Positions 1-13,699 of a stretch of DNA of 64,000 bases are shown here, piece after piece (the stretch's first letter is position 1; each line of letters opens with the position of its first letter). The DNA is from Ascaris suum (lineage: Eukaryota; Nematoda; Chromadorea; Rhabditida; Ascarididae), in assembly GCA_013433145.1 (NCBI GenBank), contig CM024190.1:5332001-5396000 (forward strand), in the 5' to 3' direction. The notes beneath the pieces are model-generated. The model did not search any database. It saw only the letters and a list, made by a program, of their open reading frames with translations, and had not been told where the DNA came from. The translations under genes were made by a program, and so were the position numbers.

Positions 1-1765
<1,765 letters not shown>

Positions 1766-4700
1766 TCAGTCGTCGAGAGTAACATCACGGAAAAGCTGAC
1801 CCATACTCTCTCCATGGTAAATACGTCTGATAGCTTCAGAGATCATCAGTGAAACATCAACCGTACAGATCTTATGACATCGCAACTTCTGCATTTCATG
1901 TGGTACCGAATTCGTCACCACCACCTATAAAAGTGATACCTTCGATTGACATCGGTAGAGGAAAATAAGCCTACATGAAGTATAACCCAAAACGATTAGT
2001 AGATGCCATCAAACGAACACAAGTAAACACCTACTACAACAACACCCTCCGCTGTAATTGCAAGTTTTCCTTCAAGGATATTTCCACGAACTGATATGAC
2101 ACAAGCCCTGTGGCCCTCTATCAACATTGAACAACTAGTATTTGGAAGGGAGGCTTTAAGATTCAACCTCCCCAACCCTCGATCTCCCCCTTATGAATGG
2201 CATAATAAGCAGTGGAAAGCGACGAACATCGTCAACAAACGCAGTTTCTCAGTTCGCTTCGATTGCCCTAACTCAAAACTTCTCAGCTCCTTCGTTGATT
2301 AAAAAACCGACAAAAGTGGAGATGGGGAACTCATTACCACTCTTGATATTCTTCTTATGCCTTAAATATCGCATGACTTTTGACTCGACGAAGATATACA
2401 CGAATAATTCTTGCTTGTATTTTAAAAACTTGCAAGGATCAGGAAGGTGGGGAGCTCATTCATTAACGGTCGGATGCCTCGACGAATGTTTAAAATCCCT
2501 AGTACTCCTTCGCCCATTTGAAAGTTTCCGAATTGAGCACTCTTAGCACGTTGCAAATTTTTGCCCGCTTAATCGATCAACAAAGGAGATTTCTGCTGTG
2601 CCAATGAGTTAGCCAACATTTCAGCAAGCAGACTCTAGGCTGTTAGCCTTCTGCCTAAAGTTATATTTAGGAATATTAGAGTAAGGGAAAGTTACAACAT
2701 TCACACCAAAAAATCCTTAAATTTTCCTTTCAAATAAAAATATACACGGGTGGGGCTCTCTAGTGTGGGGTTTCCTATAGGCAATTGTTAAGGTCAGAAG
2801 CTACTGACAATTAGTTTGCTTAATTTTGCCTTGCCATCCTTTGTTCTCCGCTATGCTCCTCCCACTTCATTATAATATATGAGGATGACTTCAGACATAT
2901 CCTTCATTTTCATTACGCATAAAATAACCCATATATATTTATATCGCTACTGGAAAGCGTTTCAAAACAGACCATCGATGGAACATCTACTTTGAAAAAC
3001 AGGAATTGCTGCAAAAGAAATTCAATTAGAAGCAAAAAAGCAAAAACTATAAATCCATATTTTTTAAAACAAACATCACAAAAACGATGAGCTGCGTTAT
3101 CAAAAAATTCACAAAAAATAGAAAAGAAATATCAAATGTAAAGTAATAACTATGAAGCCTCAAGGAATAAAGCACCTGGTCAATGGCACTCTCTTCGAGT
3201 AGGGCAGGTGCATCCGCTGATAGCAGACCATGTGTTGCGATCACATAGATTTTGTATGCACCTCGCGCTTTTAACACCTCAAAATAGCAAAATCTGTCGA
3301 ATTAGAGCAGACGATTAAAAAGAAATTAGCATATATTGTCTAATATTCGTTAGGAATGGAGTAAAGCGCAACATCTCATTAATTGTTTCAGATCATATTT
3401 GAAATGTGGCTATTTTTTGCTCCACTTCATTCTCATCTTTTCTTTCATCTAATTCACCGATCGGTGCAGTTTTATTCCCACCATTACCCAATCGCTTTTT
3501 CTATACAATTTTACTAGCACATTGAAATGTTTTTACCATTTGAGAGGTAAAATGTGGTAAATGAGATTATTTTAATCGACAGTTTCATGATGCGACAAGC
3601 ATATGTCACAATATCGTTACTACACAACTCGACACTAATACTGCAGATGTTACTTTACTTATTTTTGCTGAAACAGCTCGAACGAGGAAAGCAGCAATTC
3701 GCATCGGTAGCATTTTTATCACGGCTCCACGGCACGATGAATAATCAAAAATGACGTCGTTGGCGGGGAGTTATGGCTCAAGACATCAACAAAGATTTGA
3801 GATAAAATTTGCATTATGAGGAATGAGCACAGCTTGTAGCGCCAGAAGAGGTATACGCTGATTAGTGCAACGAACTTTAAAAGTATCGATGGAGAAAGAA
3901 CGATGGAATGATAAGGTTCTTCCAGCACCTCAAGTAATAGTTTTTATGCCGTTTCGCGTAGTGTCCCTCGATGACCTTACCGCCACATATTCGGGTGAAC
4001 ACGTGAACATGTGTAGGTGACAGTACAGCCATGCCCTAGCCGGTGATTGCCGTTTGAACGACAAGACGCACAGGGATCTTTTATAAACTGTGCACTCCCT
4101 GTATTTCTTTTACATAAGATTTCGTATGAAACTGCTGTTCAGTGAGCTGTGCGAAAAACCTTCGACGCAGAACGGCAATTTCGCATTTTGTGTGAAATTG
4201 TCGTTCTGCGTCGAAGATTTGTTGAATTCTTTTCGTTTTGTGACGGGACACAGATAAATAGCTAATAAGCAGCTGCAGACGTGGATAATAGAAGTGCGAG
4301 CAAAGTTAAGAATGCAGTTTTGTTTGTGGGGTGAGCCTGCAGAACTAGCTGGTTATCTGAAGAATCACCAAAATATGACTTCTTTATCGCTGCCAGTCAA
4401 CTGCTTCGATGAAAATGATGATTAAATCGAAGATGGCTCTTCGAATGGATAAGTTAGACCAACTGAAAAGGCTAGTTCAGTATGCAAGGCAATGCGAACA
4501 ATAGCAAAATGAACTTGATTGTCGACGCTAGGCACCGATTTAATAACTCGTTTTAATTCCAAGTAGAGCACGATTGAAGATCTATATAAATTCGAAGAAC
4601 CTCGTTAAAACAGGAACTGCGTAGAGTCGGAGAGAACGATAGCCGACAAAATCGATGTTACATTAAGCAGCAGAAAATCAACACGACGAGCAACTGCGGA

Positions 4701-7700
4701 AGGCTTCTCGCGTATCCAAATAAGCGACAGTGAAAGCACCTTCAACTGCTAGGGTTGTGAAACGACCTGGCGGAAGGAATGTGATTTAGCAACCAAGGCA
4801 ATAGAGTATTCATATGGTCCTCCTTGCTAGGCACCGCGGAAGCATGTGAAAGTTCAGTACGTCATGCGCTATGCAAAAGAAGCGAAATAAGAGTGGTAGC
4901 GGGAGAATCTCCCTAGATATACCATGAAGTACGGCGAACTGCCCGGGAATGTGAAGAAATGCTCCTGTGGATAGGCTATGTGCTGCGTCTAAGTAAATAG
5001 CACACGTTGAAAAGCACGGAAGAGAGTTAAGCAATGTTTCCAGTTTTATTCTTGGTCACTTCACTTCAAAGGCGTCAGAAAGATCGAGATCGCAGCTTTG
5101 AATTGGCCGGAAAGGCGTAATTCGCAACTTGGAATAATCAGACGCTGTTGGGAATTTGAAGGCTTAGTGACGCTAGCCGACACAGCGTTGCATTAGTACG
5201 AGCCGAACAAGGGAGCGACGTCGTTGTATCCAGTCACAGCGCATTAAATGCAAATATGGAAATTGTGCAGGAATATGAAGTTTACGACATGTATCATCGA
5301 TAATTGAGCCTTTCTTTAGATGTGTGCAATATTATGACGTTGGCATGTGACCTCCACACGAAACATGCCTCTATCGTCAACAAAAAATTCCCATTTGTTC
5401 TGGTCAGACGTGGCGATGAGGTTTTTTTTTCCTGCACAAACAGTTGCACGCTATAGACAAATCATTTGCTATGAATATATCACGAGCACTTGATGCCAGA
5501 AGTGAGACGCTTCTTTTCGGCGTGCTAATGCGAGAGAAATTGATGAGCGAATGCTTGAAGAAAAAATTCACTCTGTCGACTGAAAGGATCGTGAGCAGCG
5601 CGGCGCGCTAATGATGCTGTGATGAGCGTATATCGCTTCAAGAAACTAAGCCTTAAAACAGTCAGATTTACAATATTTTAAATTTCGTAAAGTAAACTAA
5701 ATTGGAACCTAAGTCCGGTATTAGAAATAGAGTGATACTTAAAGGTTCATTCGGTATCTGATGGGAAAGATGGCTGAGGAAATCTAAACAGCGATGTCAG
5801 TGTTTTCCAAAAGAATGGATACGTGACTCTTGTCAGTGTCTCTTTCAAAATTCATGAATTTTCACTACAGACTACAGTTATCCATTTATATTACTCTACT
5901 AGTTACTTGACGCAACAAAGGAGCTTATCTTACTTAATTGTGAGTGCTCATGGAGAAACATAATTTAAGGTTAACGGCAATAAAATGTGGTTTTAGTTAA
6001 TGCGTAATATACTGGCGAGAAACTTTTCATCGACTGACCTCAGCGGCTGCAACAAAAGACTGAGCCTCGTCGATGATATCATCGACAATAATTGCTATAC
6101 GACCACCCACATCGCCAACCACAGTTAACGGAGGCTTCTCCTTGGCAGCTTGCTGTGGGAACAGCTCGTATGGTGCCATTGCCGCTGCTCCCAGAGACTC
6201 TCGTCGATCTCCTTCTTAAAAAAAAAGCTAGGCTCCCTTTGATGACATGATTTCGTGGATCGGCGCCTCCACGTTGGGCCATCCCTTCCTATTTTAAAAT
6301 TCAGTCCTCCTGACGGGCATTCCAATCGTTTCAAAAAATCTTTTTCGTCTTCTAAAATCCAAACCTAAACACATGCTAGTTAACGGTTTTCAACAATTTG
6401 CGTTCATGTGTTTTTGGTCAAAGAGAGTTTACGTCGTCAGTTGTTTCTAAAACACAACCTTTCGTGAGGGAAACGCTACACCTTAGCTTTTCAAGGGCAT
6501 TTTCCTAGGAAAAACTAAGCTTTCCTTCCGCGTTAGAAGAAAATGGAAGAAAGAAAGAGAAAGAGGGACGCATAGAGAATAAGCATCATCTTGTGCTCAT
6601 AGCACATTTTGTCTCTATTTTTATCAAGGCTTCATTAGAATCGCTCTTCAGGCCCGATATGGTCACAGCTATTTATGTATTCTTGAGAACACATTCAAAA
6701 ACGTCTGCAAACGACCGCTGGCTAAAGAAGGCCACTCAATACTGTCAACAGAAGAAAACCAAACATCAGCACCATCGAAAGTTGCCATATTTTTTCTGCC
6801 TTTAATCTGTTTTAAGCTCCATTCAAAATTGAAGAGACCATGAACGAATTATGCCAACCGGGTAGCTGAGTGCTCAACGGAGGCGACTGACGGCCATCTT
6901 CAATCATCGATTCGCCCTCTTTTGGTTCACCGTGAATCACCGCTACACCAAGTCTGAGACCACCTTTTTTTATTACCTCTTGCTATTACGTCAGTGTACT
7001 TAGATAACACTCTTAACAGCATACTTTCGTTAGTTCTGTTTCATAAAGCTTCTCGAAGTGTAAGAAAAAGAGTCTAAGTCTAAATCATTAGCCAACTTAT
7101 AGTTTCTAAATAACATCTAGTAATGAACATTTTCATCAGCACTCAGCAGTTTACTAAAACACCTCAGACACATATAGAGAAGAACTCTAAAACTTGTCTC
7201 CTGCAGAATTTTTCTTTAGAAATCATTTGAAATAAAATGCAAATATTTTCTTCAACTAATTTCATGCAATTTTTTCTGTCACTGCCCTATAATCATCATT
7301 TTTGACATTCTAGAATAAAGAGATAAACGTTCTCGTGTTTAACTCTGAATTTTGCTTATTATTTGACGTCAATCAAATTTTCCTCCGCAAGGAAAACACA
7401 AACGTCGTTTCCCGTAACTAATAAATATGGAAGTGCTGGCTGAAAATTCGGCTGCTTGGATGCGCACAAACAGCCGTAAGTAGAACCTGCGAGAGCAAAT
7501 TTCATGACACGTTCAATAGGAAAGTCAGGAAAGTCATTCCCACATCTAAACGCATTTTACATTTAGTTGTTTATTTATTTCATTTTATTTTTATTTGTTT
7601 ATTTATTGTCACATAGAGTGCTGCTGAGCGCTCCAAAGACGCATATGTCTGCTCATCAAAAATTGGAAGAATTCAGCAAAAAATTTAATAGGCGACACTC

Positions 7701-8253
7701 TGACTAGCAAATTGAAAATACTGGTCAAAAAACACATACAAACATACGAGCAACAATGGTGCAATAATTCGTTTCTGCGAAAATAGACAAAAAGTGCATC
7801 AGCATCAAACGAAACAAAAATGGCGATTAGGGCTGAATAGAGCCTCACCTGAGTCTGTCCGCATAGCTGGTCGCTTTGTTCATTACACCCGGGCTTTTAG
7901 CTACTACCACAGCGTTCTTGTAGTCGGGAATATTCTCGCGAACATAGGCGAGCAAAAATGGAGAAGCACGCAAATTGTCAACGGGGATTGAGAAGAAACC
8001 TTGGATTTCTTTTCTGAAACGCTTCGCCGTTGGCCAGTTCTGGTTGAGATCTACATCTCCACTGAGTGACTCATGATGAACGCAAAAGTAGCTCGTTTCA
8101 TATTCAGTGGTGTGTTCAAAATTTTCAAGAAAAAGGAGGCATGCTCTATTTAAGGGATGACCACGACCTAAAGAAAATACGGAAAAAAACTTGGAAATCC
8201 GAGCAAAAATTATTGGCTGCGTGAAACAAGAACAGCTTTCATATTTCCTCCTT

Positions 8254-8289
<36 letters not shown>

Positions 8290-10771
8290 AAAAACAAAAA
8301 CAAAAACAAACAGACAAAATATTTAAAGCAAATATTGAAGCTTCGAAATTTTTCTGCCACTCGAAGTCAGAGGTAAGAGAAACTCCGATCTTACTTGCTT
8401 CATCATCTCATTTTTCAACATGCCAAATCACTGGTAGCGATTATCAATAGAGTTTGCTAATGGATAATTTAAGTGACCACTGCATAGTCTAGCTAGAGAA
8501 ATACACGATTTCAAGCCGTACATAAGAACAGAACACGCATGAGCACTGAGGAATTTTGATTTTAAAAGAAGGAGAAAAATTCATCAATTAAAATTAACCA
8601 ATTCAATTAGTCGATCAATTATCCCGAGTAACGCTGTTGCAATTAATTTGAAAGGAATATTCCGATGTTTTATAATAAAGCATTAACAACGTCACAATAA
8701 ACCTGTAAAGATCAAGTGAGACCAATCGTGTTGCACCCGCTTTGCAAATCATATCCGCGATCAGCTTCATCGGAATAGCCGACCTGCAGAAAAACAAAAG
8801 TCGTTGCGAATTTAGCCGTTTTTTTTTTTTTTTTTTTTTTTTTTTTGTTGAAACAACAGGATCGACAGTGAGCGCTATCTATCAGCGCTATACCAAAACT
8901 CATACAACATCTTCAACCGATCTATTGCACGGATCAAAAAACCTGGAACATTTCTTCACCTTCAACAAGCATGTCTTTTATGGTTTAAGCGGGAAGAGCC
9001 TCAAATAATTATACAAGACAAGAAGGAAAGAAATCACGTACAATAATCTAAAGGTGAAATTACTAAGAAAAAAATTCAGCGAGCAAGTAACATACAAAAC
9101 AAACCTTCGCAACATTCTGCATTGTTTCGAATATGGAAGGTATGGTAGGATTACAGTGATCGTTTTTGCAGATGAAGTTTTACATGTATGCATAAGAATT
9201 AGCAACTCCATTATGTTGTTATTGACATCTGCAAATGAAATAATAGTTCATGAAAAAAAGCTATATATGGAGAGCTAGAAATTATTCTTCTAAAAGCCTA
9301 TTTTAGACTCAAGAGTAGCCGGCTGTGGATGCCTTAGATCACAATTCTCCAACACTTGTTGCAAATTTGCGCACGAACACTTTGCAATTATTGCTGATTG
9401 ATCAGTGTGTTGTTTTGAATTTAAAAAATTGTTGAATAAATTCTCACAAACTTTTCTGCATTTAATAGTTAACTTCACAAGGTGTAATGAAATATTCCGA
9501 ATGCAATCGGTAACCGTTCGTTGAGGAAAATTACTTTATTTATTTGATGCAATGAAAAAGATAATTAGTTGATGCACTGACTTCGAGCGTAATCGATCAC
9601 TCCAAATAATAATAGTTCATAGAAAATAAAAACTTCTTGAAGAAGCGGAACCCGAAGAGCTTAACGATAAGGAAGGAATTGTATTTAACAGCATATAGGT
9701 TACCTAAGCGCACCTATCTTGAGAGTGGTGCACTGTACTTTGTCCTCAAATTGCATTAAACAGCCTTTGTTACCTCTTTCTTAATCTAGATGTCATAGGA
9801 GATCTTTTTCGTTGCTAAGTTTGCACTCACATTGTTCTCACCCTTTTATGAAGTGAATTTCCGCCTATAGCAGCTGCACTTCACACTACTACAATGCCAC
9901 TTGATTTCGAAGTGAATTTTTGTGGCGTTTTATTCTTAAAAACAAACACAATAAAGCGCTAGGAAAATACGAAATTTTCGTATTTTATTGGAGTTACTCA
10001 TAGTTAGTAAATCATGGAAGTAATTATAAAAATCAGACGGAAAAATTGAAGAAAACAGTGAGAATGAACACAAAAAAAAAACCTTTTGAAGCCGACTGTA
10101 AAATAAACACATGTTTTCCTCGAACACTCTGCTTTATGTCGACTGAAGTCTCCCTGTAAAGATTTCACTTCACATTTTGACGCGTTGTTTTTATAGCAGC
10201 GAAATATCTCTTCAACATCCACTGCTCACAGCAATTGCCATTCAATGAGAGATCTACATCTGTATTCTCTACTATTTCAGGTTGTTGACAGCATACCTCA
10301 AAACGGGGTTAACAAACGTGATCGAACAACAACGCATCCTGCCCCATCATCATTAACTATACCCGTTTAAAAATGAAATTAACGTTGTGCAGTGTGCCGA
10401 AAGTACCGCAAACATAGCACCGTTTATGAAAATCATATTTCAAACGATGATCGATAAATCACCAGCGGTGACATCTGTGTAGTGAACGAGCTTTAAGAGT
10501 GATGTGCTCCTCTAGATCCGTCGTAATGTGCCTGTATTCTCACTTATCGATTGCTGGATAAATCATTGTGAGCGGACATTATTGCCATTATTTGCTAACT
10601 TAATGAGTCATGACGCTAGAAAAAGAATGACCTGTTTGGTTTATTGTAAACGATAGCGTCTCCAAGCCGAATGCCAAGTCTTTCGGAAACCAACTGTGCC
10701 AGCTTGGGATGTGAATTGCCGGCCAAAAGCACCATACCACTGCTCTCGTCCGACATGATGTTGCTTGTCAT
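1766..10771 (-). CDS. PRPSAP: Phosphoribosyl-pyrophosphate synthetase-associated protein, 9 exons
   Basis: Exons (minus strand): 10771-10632, 10153-10083, 9228-9105, 8783-8703, 8013-7849, 6953-6859, 6214-6039, 3277-3176, 1924-1766. All phases join, giving 370 aa against about 356-369 in human PRPSAP1/2. PRPSAPs are non-catalytic partners that bind and restrain PRPP synthetase (PRPS), which makes PRPP from ribose-5-phosphate and ATP in the cytosol. Motifs in order: [16 protein letters not shown] near the N-terminus, [71 protein letters not shown], the PRPSAP-type insert [55 protein letters not shown], and the C-terminal VTLDD. The DGRxSPP insert and [14 protein letters not shown] separate it from catalytic PRPS. 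Where PRPS has DLH, this protein has DLY. Start: the first ATG after an acceptor-like AG, with a second in-frame ATG at 10756. Intron 7 (3278-6038) is the largest. Confidence 0.93.
3930..5640. other. Possible degenerate element inside PRPSAP intron 7
   Basis: This part of the 2.76 kb intron is less AT-rich than its surroundings and has broken open frames on both strands, for example near 4290-5030 and 5440-5610, plus the foldback at 4160-4216. It could be an old transposable element, but I recognise no protease, reverse transcriptase, integrase or zinc-knuckle motif. No function can be assigned. Confidence 0.2.
4160..4216. repeat. Near-perfect inverted repeat, 23-bp arms
   Basis: Arm 4160-4182 begins CTTCGACGCAGAACGGCAAT. 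Its reverse complement occupies 4194-4216 with one mismatch, which would be a G-U wobble in RNA. The spacer is 11 bp (4183-4193). It lies in PRPSAP intron 7. It could be a foldback or MITE end, or an RNA hairpin in the unspliced transcript. Confidence 0.9.
8255..8310. repeat. A34 homopolymer followed by CAAAAA repeats
   Basis: Thirty-four A residues (8255-8288) grade into several CAAAA(A) units. The tract is in PRPSAP intron 4, where the transcribed strand reads poly(U). It resembles a retroposon poly(A) tail on the plus strand, but no recognisable body precedes it. Confidence 0.85.
8819..8846. repeat. T28 homopolymer
   Basis: Twenty-eight T residues in PRPSAP intron 3 (8784-9104), starting 36 bp from the exon 4 acceptor. 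On the coding strand of the gene this is poly(A). Confidence 0.9.
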
Positions 10772-10780
10772 ACTGTAACC
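10772..10780 (-). promoter_or_regulatory. Acceptor-like site 1 nt before PRPSAP ATG
   Basis: On the minus strand the sequence GGTTACAG ends one base before the chosen start codon. Such a site so close to the ATG fits either a trans-splice acceptor or the 3' end of a 5'-UTR intron. The upstream polypyrimidine content is modest. Confidence 0.4.
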
Positions 10781-10781
10781 C

Positions 10782-11540
10782 TCAAGAGCAACAGGTACAT
10801 TACGTGCCACATGTGAAAAAAAAAACGTTGCGATCTAGTGCTAAAGTGGAAAAACTTTTGGAATTTCAGACTCGTACTCCTATTCTCGACCCTTCTTCCC
10901 CCATCTACATCATTTTTGAAACTCACATATCACTAACGATTCCCTCCCTATCAAAGTTTTCTCCGCGGAAATTCCTCGTCTCCTGAAAAACCTCACTCCC
11001 ACACATCGATAGTGGTATATACAAGCAAATGGAAAGTCAATGGAAAAAAGAACGGAACGTGCAAAAATGCATCAAACAGCATCGAAGCATTTCAACAGGC
11101 AACACGTTAATCTCGATAATTCAAAATGCAAGCCACTATTGCGGTCAGTTGATGCATAAAGTTTGTGAACATGCAATCAAATATGCAAAGAATTTAGAGT
11201 TATTGGGAACATGGACATTGTGCTAGCCGTTACACTCTTCAAGAAATTGGACGAATAATGAAAACACTGTAATTTTAGTTGCACTTAACGGAATTACAAA
11301 TTACAGATTGAAAAAAGTGAACATATTTTTTGCGTAGATAGAAGTTTTCGTTTATATCAATAAAAATTCATACTTTCGGAGGAATTTATTATACCACTGA
11401 TAAAGTTTTTTTTTTTTGCACATAATAAAACAAACTTTCACAGTAATCCAATTCATGATATGACGGTATTCATATTGATCAAGGCACCTTACATGTTACT
11501 TCACTACATTTTTCTTCTTCCACTCTGTCGTTTCCGAACT
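10782..11540. other. Upstream flank of PRPSAP, no gene seen
   Basis: AT-rich sequence 5' of the minus-strand PRPSAP gene. It would hold the promoter. I see no convincing coding exon or recognisable core promoter motif. Confidence 0.5.
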
Positions 11541-11544
11541 AACA

Positions 11545-11927
11545 TGATGGCCTCATCTCCGAAGAATAAACTTGTTGATGAAAAGGCTCTTCTGCAAGGT
11601 GCCGTATTTTTCTTCTTGAATTCATGTTTTCTTCAGATGTTTGTTAAAGAACAATGTCCCGATGTGAAGGATGTGTGTTTCTCTTAAAGGGATATTGGAC
11701 TATGCAGACTGGCGATTCGTAGATGTCCCTGCGAACGCAGTCCTACCCGAGAAATGGCAGAGAGGATCAATGAAATCGTTGAGGCCCTCCGAATTACGAA
11801 ATTGCAGATTTGCGGCTAGATCGACAGTCGTGCTTTTGCAGAACACTGTTGTCACCGTGGTTCGAGCAGGGTGATATTACGATTGCTGACCGCCTGCCGG
11901 ATTAGTGGATTTGGTTACTACAGAAAA
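11545..11927 (+). pseudogene. Unrecognised coding-like patch
   Basis: An ATG at about 11545 opens a short frame (MASSPKNKLVDEKALLQ), followed by a pyrimidine-rich stretch ending TTTTCTTCAG near 11635. Further on, two frames look protein-like, one reading REMAERINEIVEALRITKLQ and the next frame WFEQGDITIADRLPD. They are separated by a one-base frame change and stop codons. I do not recognise the family. It may be a decayed gene or transposon fragment, or chance. Confidence 0.2.
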
Positions 11928-12888
11928 TTCGCGAAATTTTCAGTACGATAAATAATACCTATCTATAGAAGAAAGTGGCTGTCGACTTGAAAAAAATGTC
12001 ATGGCATCAGATTCTTGTTATCTTGATCTTGAGATGAAATTACTGCCAGACAAACACAAAAGTACGCACACAGACACGAACATTCCATAAAACACTTTTG
12101 CAAAAATAAGAGCGATATTACGCGTGAATAGTGAGTGCATCTATTAGAAATAGGAAAATTTGAAGCAACAAATCGTACAATCAACGAACGTAAAACTAAA
12201 GCCATTGCGCCCGTCTCCTCGAGCGCAAACACTACGTACAGCTGTCGACCGACCCGTCACGGATCGCATCACCTATGTTCCTGAGGGGGCATAACGTGAC
12301 ATCATGGTATGTATTACATATTGACCACAGCACAGCATACAACTTACAAACCACACACCACCCCAAAACAACCTATCAGAATGAATGTGTGTTGATGATT
12401 TAATCGCCAAATTGTTTTCAGTCTTATATCGGGTTGAAGATCAAAAATTCATTGCTATCAGCGTTATCATGTCGTCTGCAGAAACCACTATGTGGAGGCA
12501 AAATTTACTCTTCAACGTCTGCATTTGAAATTAGGCCATAAACAAAGTAATCTAGTGAATTCCCCAAATTTCCTTCCCAATTTGTAAATTGTTGATAAGG
12601 TCGGGAATTTCGGCCATCCTTTCCAACATATCAAATCCAAAGACAACGGCCAAGCATATCCGAGTGTTCGAACGACTACTATTAACACTCAATTTCCTTC
12701 GTTTCGAAATTTTGGAATTCTCCGGTAAATTTGAGTTATATTAATTACACAATACTGCTTACTTTATCAGAGTTTCAACAAAGAAAAAGAAAAGGATATC
12801 CTTTACCGAAAAACTTCTTGCTTGAGTCCTGTGTAGTGAGTAATCAATAAATCGTAGATCAGTGGCTCGGGTGTGAGGAGTTCCTGGC

Positions 12889-13194
12889 GCTTGTCGGCGC
12901 GGAGGTGGCGCCCTTCGTGCCAAGATGCTGTCGGAGCGACGTCCTCCCTTGCGTTGTATTGTCCTCTCCGTGTTACTGCTGTTTAAGGCTTTAAAAAAAT
13001 CTTAACCTCTTGTCTTGTTGCCAGATGGCACAGCATCTGCTCAAGCCTCGAAATAGAAGGGATCTGCGAAACCTTCAGGGACAGATTAAAGACACAGGGC
13101 CAGAGAGTGGTTTAGTCGTCGAGAGGCAGCAGTTATTTCAACTCGGAAAGTCTGTATTACTAAAATTACCAGAGGAAAATTCCCAATTTTAGTT
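12889..13194 (+). other. Unrecognised possible exons, locally GC-rich
   Basis: A locally GC-rich stretch (about 12870-12960) contains an ATG at about 12924 encoding a short hydrophobic leader-like peptide (RRPPLRCIVLSVLLLF). A good 3' splice-site-like TTGTTGCCAG follows near 13024, and then a 56-codon open frame starting ATG GCA CAG and ending at a TAG near 13190. There is no homology I can name and no linking donor with a matching phase. Treat it as a candidate only. Confidence 0.18.
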
Positions 13195-13439
13195 ACGCCC
13201 TTCCAATTTCTTACGAGAGCTTCAAATTTTGGTAGTTGGTTAGTTCAACCACAAACGTCTCCTACCCGCACGCTCTTTTGCGCTGATTAAAGTTTCATGG
13301 CTTTTAGAAATTTTTAAAGGAAGTTCTCCTCTGAATTTCGGTTCGAAATTTTTTTGAGTTTTTGCCGATAATTTTGTCGAAGTAGGATTTTATTTGACTC
13401 CAAAAGATCCGTTTAAAAAAAGTTGTATTTGAGGTTTTT

Positions 13440-13692
13440 TCCCTTTCAGTCTTCTAACAGCAACTTGAAAAACTGCTTGCTGTTTAGCTCAGTGGTAGTC
13501 CAAACAAACGTACGAGTGTGGTCCTTGTCAGAAACTGCTCGCAACGATAATTTAATTATCCCTGCTCCAAAAAACGGCTCTTCGAAGGGCACTGAACCGA
13601 GTGACTCAATTCTGAGAAAATTGATCTATAAAAATACACTTTGGCTCTATCTGTGCTTGCTGACGACCACCTTTTGCTGGTCGCTGAGGTGA
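13440..13692 (+). other. Unrecognised open frame with hydrophobic C-terminus
   Basis: After a pyrimidine-rich acceptor-like TTTTCCCTTTCAG near 13450, a frame of about 80 codons ends with a hydrophobic stretch (LWLYLCLLTTTFCW) before the stop. It could be a terminal exon of an unknown gene with the 12.9-13.2 kb patch, but phases and conservation cannot be shown. Confidence 0.15.
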
Positions 13693-13699
13693 TTGTAAT

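Noticed and set aside
6848..6960. tRNA- or SINE-like sequence: TAGCTGAGTGC resembling an A box, ATCGATTCGCC resembling a B box, plus strand
   Set aside because: The minus strand of exactly this segment is PRPSAP exon 6 ([13 protein letters not shown]...DGRQSPP) with phase-matched splice sites, so the box similarity is coincidental.
13485..13495. Perfect tRNA A-box match TAGCTCAGTGG
   Set aside because: No B box (GGTTCRANNCC) at the right distance and no cloverleaf can be drawn.
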